Source: Neobacillus sp. WH10
Lineage (GTDB): Bacteria > Bacillota > Bacilli > Bacillales > Cytobacillaceae
DNA: 64,000 bases
NCBI RefSeq assembly: GCF_030123405.1
Contig: NZ_CP126110.1
Span: 3,844,001-3,908,000 of the forward strand
Reading direction: 5' to 3'
Below are positions 52,481 through 61,171 of the stretch, in pieces (the stretch's first letter is position 1; the number at the start of each line of letters is the position of its first letter). The notes below the pieces were generated by a model that saw nothing but the letters and a program-made list of their open reading frames with translations, did not search any database and was not told the DNA's origin. Position numbers and translations under genes: made by a program.

Positions 52481-52600
52481 TGTCCAGCTACAGCGCCTAG
52501 GGTCTCGGGGTCATAAGCCAATCCGTCAAGAAGGTTAAAAGCAACCTTCTCACCGGCTCGTCTTATGCCTGTCGACCCTGATCAAGGCGCTTCCGCTATT
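52481..52600 (+). repeat. Dispersed repeat B, full-length copy
   Basis: About 120 bp: TGTCCAGCTACAGCGCCTAG ... inner hairpin AGAAGGTT / AACCTTCT ... second pairing CATAAG / CTTATG ... AAGGCGCTTCCGCT. Outer ends pair (AGCGCCT / AAGGCGCT). Non-coding. Related short forms lie at 17102, 32700 and 56309. Such elements recur in Bacillus genomes; function unknown. Confidence 0.85.
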
Positions 52601-52605
52601 CTATT

Positions 52606-54441
52606 TTATTTATCGTCTTTAACTTCTTCAAATTCTGCATCAACAACATTGTCATCCTTAGGAGCAGTATTACCGCCATCTTGTGCGCCTGCTTGTGCTT
52701 GCTGAGCTTGTGCAGCTTGTTCATAAAGCTTCATAGTTAAAGCTTGAACGATTTCTTGCAAAGCATCCTTTTTAGCACGAATTTCGTTAAGGTCATTATT
52801 CTCAATCGCTTGTTTTAAAGCATCCTTCGCATCATTTGCTTTTGTAACCTCAGCTGCATCAACCTTACCTTCTAGGTCTTTTAACGTTTTTTCTGTTGTA
52901 AAGACAAGTTGGTCTGCTTCATTGCGAAGCTCTACTTCTTCCTTACGCTGCTTATCGGCTTCAGCGTTTTCCTCAGCTTCCCTTACCATTTTTTGGATAT
53001 CTTCATCAGAAAGACCTGTTGATGACTTAATCGTGATTTGTTGTTCCTTATTAGTACCAAGATCTTTAGCACGGACATTAACAATACCGTTTTTATCAAT
53101 GTCAAAGTTTACTTCAATTTGTGGAATTCCACGTGGTGCCGGTGGAATATCCGTTAATTGGAAGCGGCCCAATGTTTTGTTATTTGCTGCCATTGGACGT
53201 TCCCCTTGAAGGACATGGATATCAACCGCAGTTTGATTATCGGCAGCAGTTGAGAATACCTGTGACTTAGAAGTTGGGATAGTTGTATTTCGGTCAATTA
53301 GTTTTGTAAATACACCGCCCATTGTTTCAATACCAAGTGATAGTGGAGTTACGTCAAGTAATACGACATCCTTCACATCACCAGTAATAACACCGCCTTG
53401 AATAGCAGCGCCCATTGCTACAACCTCATCAGGGTTTACACCGCGATGCGGCTCTTGGCCTGTTGCCTTTTTAATCGCTTCCTGAACGGCAGGAATACGT
53501 GTTGATCCGCCAACTAGGATAACTTTATCGATTTGTGATGGTGATAACCCGGCATCACTTAGCGCTTGACGAGTTGGACCCATTGTTCGCTCCACTAGGG
53601 GTGCAGATAATTCATCAAACTTTGCTCTAGACATAGTTACTTCAAGATGAAGCGGACCAGCAGCACCTGCAGTGATGAATGGCAATGAAATTTGTGTTGA
53701 AGTCACACCTGACAAATCTTTTTTCGCTTTTTCAGCAGCATCCTTTAAGCGCTGTAAAGCCATTTTATCTTGAGAAAGGTCAATGCCATTTTCTTTTTTG
53801 AATTGGTCAACTAAATAATCAATAATCACTTGGTCAAAATCGTCTCCACCTAGGCGATTATCACCGGCAGTTGATTTTACTTCAAATACGCCATCACCAA
53901 GTTCAAGAATAGAGACGTCAAATGTACCGCCGCCAAGGTCATATACGAGAATCGTTTGATCTTGGTCCGTTTTATCTAAACCGTATGCAAGAGCGGCCGC
54001 AGTCGGCTCATTGATAATACGTTCAACTTCAAGCCCGGCAATTCTTCCGGCATCTTTTGTTGCTTGACGTTCCGCATCATTAAAGTAAGCAGGTACAGTA
54101 ATAACTGCTTTTGTTACTGGCTCGCCAAGATAATCCTCAGCATAGGATTTTAAATATTGAAGAATGATAGCAGATAGCTCTTGTGGAGTATAGTCCTTAC
54201 CTTCAATATTTTCTTTATAATTTGTACCCATATGGCGTTTAATCGACATAATGGTATTTGGATTTGTAATTGCTTGGCGTTTTGCCACTTCCCCCACTTG
54301 ACGTTCTCCATTTTTAAATGCAATAACGGATGGACTTGTACGATTGCCTTCTGGGTTAGGAATTACTTTTGGTTCTCCACCTTCTAGTACAGACACACAA
54401 GAGTTTGTTGTTCCAAGGTCAATACCAATTATTTTACTCAT
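52606..54441 (-). CDS. dnaK: Chaperone DnaK (Hsp70)
   Basis: 611 aa. ATPase domain with IGIDLGTTNSCV, VITVPAYFNDAERQATKDAG, LVYDLGGGTFDVSIL and ILVGGSTRIPAVQEAI, linker VVLLDVTPLSLGIET, substrate domain, helical lid and a Gln/Ala-rich tail ending VVDAEFEEVKDDK. Ribosome site AGGAGG at good distance. Third gene of hrcA-grpE-dnaK. Confidence 0.98.
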   Translation of the reverse strand: MSKIIGIDLGTTNSCVSVLEGGEPKVIPNPEGNRTSPSVIAFKNGERQVGEVAKRQAITNPNTIMSIKRHMGTNYKENIEGKDYTPQELSAIILQYLKSYAEDYLGEPVTKAVITVPAYFNDAERQATKDAGRIAGLEVERIINEPTAAALAYGLDKTDQDQTILVYDLGGGTFDVSILELGDGVFEVKSTAGDNRLGGDDFDQVIIDYLVDQFKKENGIDLSQDKMALQRLKDAAEKAKKDLSGVTSTQISLPFITAGAAGPLHLEVTMSRAKFDELSAPLVERTMGPTRQALSDAGLSPSQIDKVILVGGSTRIPAVQEAIKKATGQEPHRGVNPDEVVAMGAAIQGGVITGDVKDVVLLDVTPLSLGIETMGGVFTKLIDRNTTIPTSKSQVFSTAADNQTAVDIHVLQGERPMAANNKTLGRFQLTDIPPAPRGIPQIEVNFDIDKNGIVNVRAKDLGTNKEQQITIKSSTGLSDEDIQKMVREAEENAEADKQRKEEVELRNEADQLVFTTEKTLKDLEGKVDAAEVTKANDAKDALKQAIENNDLNEIRAKKDALQEIVQALTMKLYEQAAQAQQAQAGAQDGGNTAPKDDNVVDAEFEEVKDDK

Positions 54442-54471
54442 TGCCTTTTCCTCCTAAAAAAATATGTAGAC

Positions 54472-55071
54472 TTATTGATTTACTTTTACCATCGCCGGGC
54501 GAATAACACGGTCTTTTAATAGATAACCCTTTTGAAATTCGTCCGTAACAATATTGGATCCATAATTCTCATCCTCACCCTGCATCACTGCATGATGCTG
54601 GTGTGGATCAAACTCTTTTCCTACAGATTCAATTTGTTCAACACCCTCTTTTTTCAAGGTATCTAAAAGACTGCGGTACACCATATCCATACCTTGCAAT
54701 AAAGACTTTGTTTGTTCATTATCAGCTTCTACATTCATGGCTCTTTCAAAATTATCTAATGAAGGCAGTAAATCTGTAATTAATTTTTGTGCTCTATATT
54801 TTTCGCTCGCCTCTTGATCTAATCTAGTACGGCGGCGGAAATTATCAAAATCTGCTTGAAGTCGTAGATATCGATTATCTGCCTCTTCTAACTTAGCCTT
54901 AAGTAGTTGAATTTCTTGCAGCTGTTCGTCGATGGGATTGGCATCTACTTTTTCTGTTGATTCCCCTTCATCAAAAACAGGCTCAACCGCTTTTTCCTCA
55001 GTAAGTTCAACTTGATCAGTACCTTCGATTTCTACTTCTTCATTTAGTGTATTATTTTTCTCATTCGTCAA
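54472..55071 (-). CDS. grpE: Nucleotide exchange factor GrpE
   Basis: About 199 aa. Acidic N-terminal tail, long coiled coil (EQLQEIQLLKAKLEEADNRYLRLQADFDNFRRRTRLDQE), beta-wing with EGVEQIESVGKEFDPHQHHAVMQGEDENYGSNIVTDEFQKGYLLKDRVIRPAMVKV. Releases ADP from DnaK. Start taken as TTG at 55071, 8 nt after GGAGG; a GTG at 55080 overlaps that site. Confidence 0.95.
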   Translation of the reverse strand: MTNEKNNTLNEEVEIEGTDQVELTEEKAVEPVFDEGESTEKVDANPIDEQLQEIQLLKAKLEEADNRYLRLQADFDNFRRRTRLDQEASEKYRAQKLITDLLPSLDNFERAMNVEADNEQTKSLLQGMDMVYRSLLDTLKKEGVEQIESVGKEFDPHQHHAVMQGEDENYGSNIVTDEFQKGYLLKDRVIRPAMVKVNQ

Positions 55072-55127
55072 CTTACTCACCTCCCTTAAAGGATTTGTTT
55101 ACTTTTATATTCATGTCATATCCATGG

Positions 55128-55160
55128 AAAAAGGGGTGAAACTTTAAAGGCATTTCACCC
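55128..55160 (-). terminator. Hairpin between hrcA and grpE
   Basis: Eight-bp stem GGGTGAAA / TTTCACCC with an 11-nt loop, followed by CCTTTTT on the minus strand. It may be a weak terminator or a processing/stability stem separating the repressor gene from the chaperone genes. Confidence 0.7.
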
Positions 55161-55179
55161 TTACTCAATATTACCAGTG

Positions 55180-56214
55180 CTAATTATTTTGATACAGCTT
55201 CGTTAATACCGCAGTCAAATCCCTGCTTAAAAATTGAAGCAGGCTAATTACACGTGAATATTCCATTCTCGTTGGACCAAGGATTGCGATAGTACCTAGT
55301 TTTTCAGCACCAACTGAATAAGATGCTGTTATTAAGCTGCAATTGTCCATTGCAGTAATATTATTCTCCGTGCCAATTTTAACATGAATACCTGCTGAAT
55401 CTTTCCGAATTAAATTATAGATCCATTCTTCTTGGTCAATCATCATCAGCAGGGTACGGATTTTTGAAATATCATGAAATTCCGGCTGACTTAATATATT
55501 TGTTTTTCCGCCAAAGAAGAGCTTTTCATGTATTGGCATTTTCAAGGAATCAGCAATCGTATGCATCATAAGATCATAATTATGAATATGTTGCTTTAAA
55601 AGCATTGCCACTTCCTTATAAATCTTATCATTTAGATTTTCTAAAGGAACGCCTGCTAACCGGTCGTTTAAAATATTTACCGTCTTTTCTAAATCACTTG
55701 GATCTACAGAGGCAGGTAATGAAAACATCCGGTTTTCAACATGGCCAGTATCAGTAACAAAAATAGCGACCGCTGTCTCTTTGTTTAACGGTATGATTTG
55801 AATTTTTTTCAGCTTATTAATACTTACCGCAGGTCCAAGAACAATTGATGTGTAATTCGTTAGTTCTGATAATATTTTTGCAGATCTTTGAATAATCTTT
55901 TCAAACTCAAAAATTTTCTCAGCAAAAATCGAGCGGATAATCGATATATCCTGCTGGTTTAAATCCTGAGGCGACAGTAAATGGTCCACGTAATACCGAT
56001 AACCTTTTTCAGACGGAACACGCCCTGAAGAGGTATGTGTCTTTTCAATAAACCCCAACTCTTCAAGGTCGGCCATTTCATTCCGAATTGTGGCAGAGCT
56101 TAAAGAAATTTCCTCTTTTTTCGACAAACTTCTTGAGCCGACTGGTTGGGCAGATCGAATAAAGTCATCAACAATAACTTGAAGAATTAACAATTGGCGA
56201 TCTGTTAACAACAT
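55180..56214 (-). CDS. hrcA: Heat-inducible transcription repressor HrcA
   Basis: 344 aa. N-terminal winged helix (LTDRQLLILQVIVDDFIRSAQPVGSRSLSKKEEISLSSATIRNEMADLEELGFIEKTHTSSGRVPSEKGYRYYVDHL), GAF-like middle and C-terminal dimer domain. Binds CIRCE, found just upstream at 56227-56253, so it represses its own operon; GroE is the known activity partner. ATG at 56214; TTG at 56211 is an alternative matching the B. subtilis length. Confidence 0.97.
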   Translation of the reverse strand: MLLTDRQLLILQVIVDDFIRSAQPVGSRSLSKKEEISLSSATIRNEMADLEELGFIEKTHTSSGRVPSEKGYRYYVDHLLSPQDLNQQDISIIRSIFAEKIFEFEKIIQRSAKILSELTNYTSIVLGPAVSINKLKKIQIIPLNKETAVAIFVTDTGHVENRMFSLPASVDPSDLEKTVNILNDRLAGVPLENLNDKIYKEVAMLLKQHIHNYDLMMHTIADSLKMPIHEKLFFGGKTNILSQPEFHDISKIRTLLMMIDQEEWIYNLIRKDSAGIHVKIGTENNITAMDNCSLITASYSVGAEKLGTIAILGPTRMEYSRVISLLQFLSRDLTAVLTKLYQNN

Positions 56215-56226
56215 TCATCACCTCTG

Positions 56227-56253
56227 TTAGCACTCATAGTAACCGAGTGCTAA
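56227..56253. promoter_or_regulatory. CIRCE operator
   Basis: TTAGCACTC-N9-GAGTGCTAA, a perfect match to the HrcA operator, 13 bp before hrcA. A TATAAT (56258-56253, minus strand) abuts it and is the likely -10 of the heat-shock promoter. Confidence 0.97.
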
Positions 56254-56308
56254 TTATACTAATAAATTATCAAAAAAAGGGGGATGGTGTCAATCATTAT
56301 GTACGAAG

Positions 56309-56348
56309 AAAAGCGAAAGCGCCTTGAACAGGCGCTGGAGCTAGACAA
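56309..56348 (-). repeat. Short repeat B, minimal copy overlapping the hemW stop
   Basis: Minus strand TCTAGCTCCAGCGCCT, GTTC, AAGGCGCTTTCGCTTTTC: the two ends of family B joined directly, forming a hairpin AGCGCCT / AAGGCGCT. It supplies the last bases around the hemW stop codon. Confidence 0.75.
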
Positions 56349-57480
56349 CTCCTAAAAATGATTGAAAAACTTCATTACCTAAAAAACGGCCATTTTTAGT
56401 TAAATATATGTGATTATTCTTCACTTCTATCCATTGTTTAGTGATTAAATCCGTTAGCTCCTGCTCAAATATCTTTTGCGGATCAAGTTTAAATTTCTCA
56501 ATAAAATGAGAAATTGAGACCCCTTCTGTTTTTCGTAATCCGAGGAACATCTCTTCTTCCATTTGTTCTGCTTTCGATACTAAGTGTTCTTCAAAAACAG
56601 GCAGGTTGCAGCTGCTTATTTGTTCGATATATTTTTTCAACGGCCCTGAATTTGATCGTCTTATTCCATTCACATAGCTATGTGCACCGGCTCCAAACCC
56701 ATAATAATATTCATTATTCCAATAGGTTAGGTTATGCTTGCTTTCATAGCCATGCCTTGAAAAATTGCTAATTTCATATTGGTTGAATCCTCGTTTTTCC
56801 ATTTCTTCCATCAATATTTCATACATAGCCGCTTCGATATCTTCACCAGGGGTAGGAAGCTTGCCCTTTTTCAATAGGTTATAAAAAACCGTTTTTGGTT
56901 CAATGATTAATGAGTATGCCGAGTAATGAGGTATATCGAGAGAAAATGCCTCTGTCAATGATTCTTTAAAGTCATTAACTGTTTGTGTTGGCAAACTGAA
57001 AATAAGATCGATACTGATATTTTCAAATCCTACTGTTTTGGCGTTTTCAATTGTTTGATATACATCTCTCGCTTTATGTACACGGCCAATTTTTTTTAGT
57101 AAATCCTCATTAAATGTTTGAACCCCAAGACTGATTCGATTTACCCCTGCCTCTTTTAATATTTGTAATTTTTCTTTTGTTAAATCACCAGGATTAGCTT
57201 CAAAGGTAAATTCACACGTGTTGCTCTTAGGCAAATTTCTGCTGATACTTTCACAAAACGACAATAGCTGTTTTTCATTTAATGATGTGGGGGTGCCTCC
57301 CCCGACAAAAATGGTTTGCAATGTATCTGTCGGAAATTGCTCAAGTGTCACCTTCATCTCTTGATCAAGTGCCTGTAAATAATCTTCAACCGGCTGACCC
57401 TTTAGAAATACTTTATTAAAATCACAATAATGACAAATATGTTCACAGAAGGGGATATGAATGTACGCTGCTTTTACCAT
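56341..57480 (-). CDS. hemW: Radical SAM protein HemW (heme chaperone)
   Basis: 379 aa. Radical-SAM triad in IPFCEHICHYCDFNK, FVGGGTPTSLNEKQL, EANPGDLTKEKL, GVNRISLGVQTF, and the HemN C-terminal domain. Often labelled coproporphyrinogen III oxidase, but this family lacks that activity and binds heme. Start at ATG 57480 (MVKAAYIHIPF) with AGGAAG at 8 nt. The last residues (FQSFLGVV) may be altered by the repeat B copy at the stop. Likely cotranscribed with lepA. Confidence 0.93.
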   Translation of the reverse strand: MVKAAYIHIPFCEHICHYCDFNKVFLKGQPVEDYLQALDQEMKVTLEQFPTDTLQTIFVGGGTPTSLNEKQLLSFCESISRNLPKSNTCEFTFEANPGDLTKEKLQILKEAGVNRISLGVQTFNEDLLKKIGRVHKARDVYQTIENAKTVGFENISIDLIFSLPTQTVNDFKESLTEAFSLDIPHYSAYSLIIEPKTVFYNLLKKGKLPTPGEDIEAAMYEILMEEMEKRGFNQYEISNFSRHGYESKHNLTYWNNEYYYGFGAGAHSYVNGIRRSNSGPLKKYIEQISSCNLPVFEEHLVSKAEQMEEEMFLGLRKTEGVSISHFIEKFKLDPQKIFEQELTDLITKQWIEVKNNHIYLTKNGRFLGNEVFQSFLGVV

Positions 57481-57506
57481 GTTTTTCACTTCCTAATAAA
57501 AAGAGG

Positions 57507-57541
57507 CAGGATTTACCAAATATCAGGTAATCCCAACCCCC
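57507..57541 (-). terminator. Possible terminator between lepA and hemW
   Basis: GGGATTACC and GGTAAATCC form an imperfect stem followed by CCTCTTTTTATT on the minus strand. Weak, so partial readthrough into hemW is likely. Confidence 0.5.
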
Positions 57542-57550
57542 GGCTAGTTA

Positions 57551-59386
57551 TTATTTTTTTGAATTATTGTCATCCATTTTTAACACTGCCATAAACGCTT
57601 CTTGCGGTACTTCAACGGAACCAACTTGTTTCATCCGTTTCTTACCTTCTTTTTGTTTTTCTAACAATTTACGTTTACGGGAGATATCCCCGCCATAACA
57701 TTTCGCTAATACGTTTTTACGCATCGCTTTAATCGTGGAACGAGCGACAATTTTCTGTCCAATTGCGGCCTGGACTGGTACCTCGAACTGCTGTCTAGGA
57801 ATAAGCTCCTTCAGCTTCTCAACAATTACTTTTCCGCGATCATAGGCAAAATCCTTATGGACAATGAAACTTAAGGCATCGACTTTTTCAGCGTTTAATA
57901 ATATATCCATTTTAACAAGGCTGGATGGTTTATAACCAATGAGCTCATAATCAAAGGAAGCGTAGCCTCTAGTGCTTGATTTCAACTGATCAAAGAAATC
58001 ATAAACAATTTCAGCCAATGGAATTTCATAGACAATGCTGACTCGATTTTCACCTTGGTATTGCATATCAATAAAGATGCCGCGCTTAAATTGGCACAGC
58101 TCCATTATTGCACCAACATAATCGTTCGGCGCCATCATCGTTGCTTTTACGTATGGCTCTTCGACACGATCAATTTTCTGAGGATCCGGCAAATTAGACG
58201 GGTTATCCACTTTTATCTCTGAACCGTCCGTTAAATGGACATGATAGATTACACTTGGTGCAGTTGTGATTAAATCAATTTTAAATTCCCGTTCAATCCG
58301 CTCTTGGATGATTTCCATGTGAAGAAGCCCTAAGAAGCCACAGCGGAAACCAAAGCCAAGCGCCTGGGATGTTTCAGGTTCAAATTGTAATGCAGAATCG
58401 TTTAATTGAAGCTTTTCAAGTGCTTCACGGAGGTCATTGAATTTTGCAGTATCGATTGGATATAGTCCGCAATAGACCATTGGATTCAGCTTTCGGTACC
58501 CCGGAAGCGGCTCTTCAGCCCCATTTTTCGCATTTGTGATCGTATCACCGACACGCGTATCGCCAACGTTTTTAATAGATGCTGTTAGAAAGCCAACGTC
58601 ACCAACGGTTAACTCGTCAAGCAGTGTTGCTTTCGGTGAAAAAACACCTACTTCATTAACTTCAAACTCTTTTCCGGTTGCCATCATTTTGATCTTGTCG
58701 CCGACTTTAACAGATCCTTCGACAACACGAATATAGGCAACAACCCCGCGGTATGCATCATATAAGGAGTCAAAGATAAGCGCTTTTAACGGTGCATCCG
58801 GGTCTCCTGTTGGGGCCGGCACTGTTTTTACCACTTGCTCAAGGATTTCTTCAATGCCGATCCCGGCTTTAGCAGAGGCTAAAACCGCTTCTGAGGCATC
58901 TAAGCCAATCACTTCTTCAATTTCATTGCGAACCCTTTCAGGCTCAGCACTTGGCAAGTCAATTTTATTGATAACAGGTAATATTTCAAGGTCGTTATCT
59001 AATGCAAGGTAAACGTTCGCTAGTGTCTGTGCTTCAATTCCCTGCGCAGCGTCTACGACCAAAATGGCACCTTCACAGGCAGCAAGGCTCCTTGATACCT
59101 CATAAGTAAAATCGACGTGCCCTGGTGTATCAATTAAATGGAAAATATAGTCTTCTCCATCTTTCGCTTTATATTTTAACTGTACAGCATTTAACTTTAT
59201 GGTAATCCCGCGCTCTCTTTCAAGATCCATTGAATCTAAAAGCTGATCTTTCATTTCACGAGATGTTAATGCATTCGTTTTTTCCAAAATACGGTCTGCC
59301 AATGTTGATTTCCCATGATCAATGTGGGCAATAATCGAAAAATTTCTTATCTTTTCTTGGCGTTTCAGTCTATCTTCTCTATTCAT
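57551..59386 (-). CDS. lepA: Elongation factor 4 (LepA)
   Basis: 611 aa translational GTPase. G1 AHIDHGKST, G2 RERGITI, G3 DTPGHVDF, G4 NKIDLP, G5 region LASAKAG, EF-G-like domains, and the LepA-specific C-terminal domain (LNAEKVDALSFIVHKDFAYDRGKVIVEKLKELIPRQQFEVPVQAAIGQKIVARSTIKAMRKNVLAKCYGGDISRKRKLLEKQKEGKKRMK). Complete. Own promoter at 59430-59459. Confidence 0.98.
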   Translation of the reverse strand: MNREDRLKRQEKIRNFSIIAHIDHGKSTLADRILEKTNALTSREMKDQLLDSMDLERERGITIKLNAVQLKYKAKDGEDYIFHLIDTPGHVDFTYEVSRSLAACEGAILVVDAAQGIEAQTLANVYLALDNDLEILPVINKIDLPSAEPERVRNEIEEVIGLDASEAVLASAKAGIGIEEILEQVVKTVPAPTGDPDAPLKALIFDSLYDAYRGVVAYIRVVEGSVKVGDKIKMMATGKEFEVNEVGVFSPKATLLDELTVGDVGFLTASIKNVGDTRVGDTITNAKNGAEEPLPGYRKLNPMVYCGLYPIDTAKFNDLREALEKLQLNDSALQFEPETSQALGFGFRCGFLGLLHMEIIQERIEREFKIDLITTAPSVIYHVHLTDGSEIKVDNPSNLPDPQKIDRVEEPYVKATMMAPNDYVGAIMELCQFKRGIFIDMQYQGENRVSIVYEIPLAEIVYDFFDQLKSSTRGYASFDYELIGYKPSSLVKMDILLNAEKVDALSFIVHKDFAYDRGKVIVEKLKELIPRQQFEVPVQAAIGQKIVARSTIKAMRKNVLAKCYGGDISRKRKLLEKQKEGKKRMKQVGSVEVPQEAFMAVLKMDDNNSKK

Positions 59387-59429
59387 GGTAGTTCACTCCT
59401 ACTATTCTCGCACATGTACACTATTTTTG

Positions 59430-59459
59430 ATTATATCAGCAAAGAAAAGTGGAAATCAA
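59430..59459 (-). promoter_or_regulatory. lepA promoter
   Basis: TTGATT (59459-59454), 18-bp spacer, perfect TATAAT (59435-59430). Confidence 0.6.
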
Positions 59460-59467
59460 TGTTTTTC

Positions 59468-59503
59468 CGCTAAAAATAGCGGCACCAATAAGGCACCGCA
59501 AAC
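59468..59503 (-). terminator. Terminator after yqxA
   Basis: GCGGTGCC / GGTGCCGC (G-U pairs on RNA) with a 5-nt loop followed by TATTTTTA on the minus strand. Confidence 0.6.
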
Positions 59504-59506
59504 CAT

Positions 59507-59833
59507 TTAATCTGTTATCAGCTTAATTAATTTTTCGGAGGCTCCGGAAATTCCATCTGACATTTTCTTTCCCATCGATGAAAAGAAATTAAATGCGCCT
59601 ATTTCCTCAAGCTTCTTCTTTTTCGCTTCGATATCATGACTGGAAATATCATTTCCAAGAAAGGAAGAACTTATATTATTGCCCGATTCTTGGATGGAGA
59701 CAGCATTTTGAAAATTCGGGTCGTCATAGCCCTTTATTTTATGAATCCCATTATTGGCCAGTTGCATTCCAGTTAATACAGAGATAACCATGAGAGCCAC
59801 AACGCATATGCTTTTTACGATAAACATTTTCAT
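59507..59833 (-). CDS. yqxA: DUF3679 protein (YqxA-like)
   Basis: 108 aa. N-terminal hydrophobic signal or anchor (VKSICVVALMVISVLTGMQLANNGI) and a short hydrophilic part with MKGYDDPNF-like sequence, ending FFSSMGKKMSDGISGASEKLIKLITD, possibly amphipathic. Corresponds to B. subtilis yqxA after spoIIP; 18 bp after the spoIIP stop, so cotranscribed. Role unknown. Confidence 0.8.
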   Translation of the reverse strand: MKMFIVKSICVVALMVISVLTGMQLANNGIHKIKGYDDPNFQNAVSIQESGNNISSSFLGNDISSHDIEAKKKKLEEIGAFNFFSSMGKKMSDGISGASEKLIKLITD

Positions 59834-59851
59834 AGAATTGCTCCCTTACTG

Positions 59852-61051
59852 CTATTGTTTATCAGTGGATTGATCCACATCCTGATTCACTTTTTCTGCC
59901 TGCCAGTAATATTCACTAAACGCATCGGCAAGGGCGTCCGCGGAGCGATTTAATTCATCAAACGTATTATCAACACCGCCAAATTCGATTAAAATGGCAT
60001 TTTCTGAGAGGTTTTGGTTATAGACGGCGTTTCCGGAAGGCTTCACAATGACCCCTCGACTTATACCTTGATATTTTTTTTCTAAAAGATTGTGAAGCTC
60101 AGTAGCAAGTTTTGCATTCTTTTCATAATTCGGATTCTTCCCACCAATGATAAAGGCTAACTTAGCGTATGTCTTTCCATTAATTGTTGTGGTTGTATGG
60201 TCTTTTCGTTGCGAATCCCTATGAATATCGATTAAATATTGTAAATCCCGGCTTGAAGCCATGGCATCTTGTACTAATAACCTGGATTCTTGGTATGACC
60301 TTGCGAAATTTAACCCTTTTTTCTTTAAGTTTGCCTCGACATCCGTTTTATCTATTGAAGTACCGATTCCCCTGTCTTCCAAGCTTGTTTTTAGCTGATC
60401 ACCAATTTTAGTGACGTTAATTTGAGAATGGTAAGCTAGATTCGGGTTCGTCACACCTTTCAGATATGGTAAATAGGATTCCCGATTATGAGTGAAATAA
60501 ACATAAACAACCTTTCGATCACCTGTTGTTTGTCCCGGAGATGGGGACGTTTTTTCATTTGACGGTTTATCTAAACCTTCTAAATTCTGCAATACTGCCT
60601 CGCGCTCAGCCTTCATGATTTCTATCGGCGGTGATGACTCAATCGGCATGTTTGTATAATTCGTGCCCTCACCAGCAACAAGAATTTTTCCATCAAATTG
60701 AAAGAAACCAGGGAGTTCCCTGCCAAGAAGGCTTCTGGGATCATTCAAATTAATATTGCTTGACAGTTTAAACACTAAACTGGTCAATTTTGGGGTCGAT
60801 GCCCAATTATTCTCTGTCTTTAAAAAATGATGATTTTCCCAGCCCATTAATTGTTAAAGCAATTCTCCATTGACATTCGTAGCAGCTTGATTCACAGAAG
60901 ATGACATAATTCTATATTGTGGCTTCAATGAGGTTAAGAGCCCGCTAATAGAAAAGACCAGGATCAAAAATAATGATAGAGCCGCGAAAATTTTAAGTAA
61001 GCTTGTCCCTTGGACAATCAAAAACATACCAGATGTTCTAGCATTTTTCAT
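59852..61051 (-). pseudogene. spoIIP: Stage II sporulation protein P, interrupted by an in-frame stop
   Basis: The frame is continuous except for TAA at 60856-60854. Before it: N-terminal anchor and GLLTSLKPQYRIM ... NVNGELL. After it: QLMGWENHHFLKT, then DPRSLLGRELPGFFQFDGKILVAGEGTNYTNMPIESSPP and the amidase motifs FTHNRESYLPYLKG (zinc His), IDIHRDSQRKD and LIEFGGVDN (catalytic Glu). Full length would be about 399 aa, like B. subtilis. One C-to-T change (CAA to TAA) explains it. SpoIIP is the peptidoglycan amidase/endopeptidase for engulfment with SpoIID and SpoIIM. Could be a true mutation or a sequencing error. Confidence 0.9.
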
Positions 61052-61072
61052 TGTTCCACCTCGCATTAACGA

Positions 61073-61103
61073 TTCTAGTAAAACTTATGACATTACTAGA
61101 ATT
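61073..61103. promoter_or_regulatory. Palindrome in the spoIIP promoter region
   Basis: Perfect 10-bp inverted repeat ATTCTAGTAA / TTACTAGAAT with an 11-nt spacer, 22 bp upstream of the spoIIP start. On the minus strand the spacer includes CATAAGTT, loosely like a sigma-E -10. Possible operator; not a terminator (no T-run). Confidence 0.45.
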
Positions 61104-61128
61104 GATAGAACTAATTATTTGGTGGAAT

Positions 61129-61168
61129 TAAAAAGGAGCCTTTGATTAAAAAAGCTGGCTCCTTTTAA
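61129..61168 (-). terminator. gpr terminator
   Basis: Stem AAAGGAGCC / GGCTCCTTT with TTTTT on the minus strand, just past the gpr stop. Confidence 0.85.
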
Positions 61169-61171
61169 ATA

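Noticed and set aside
56341..57480. Annotation as coproporphyrinogen III oxidase HemN
   Set aside because: The protein is of the shorter HemW type in the lepA-hrcA neighbourhood; that group is known to bind heme and lacks oxidase activity.
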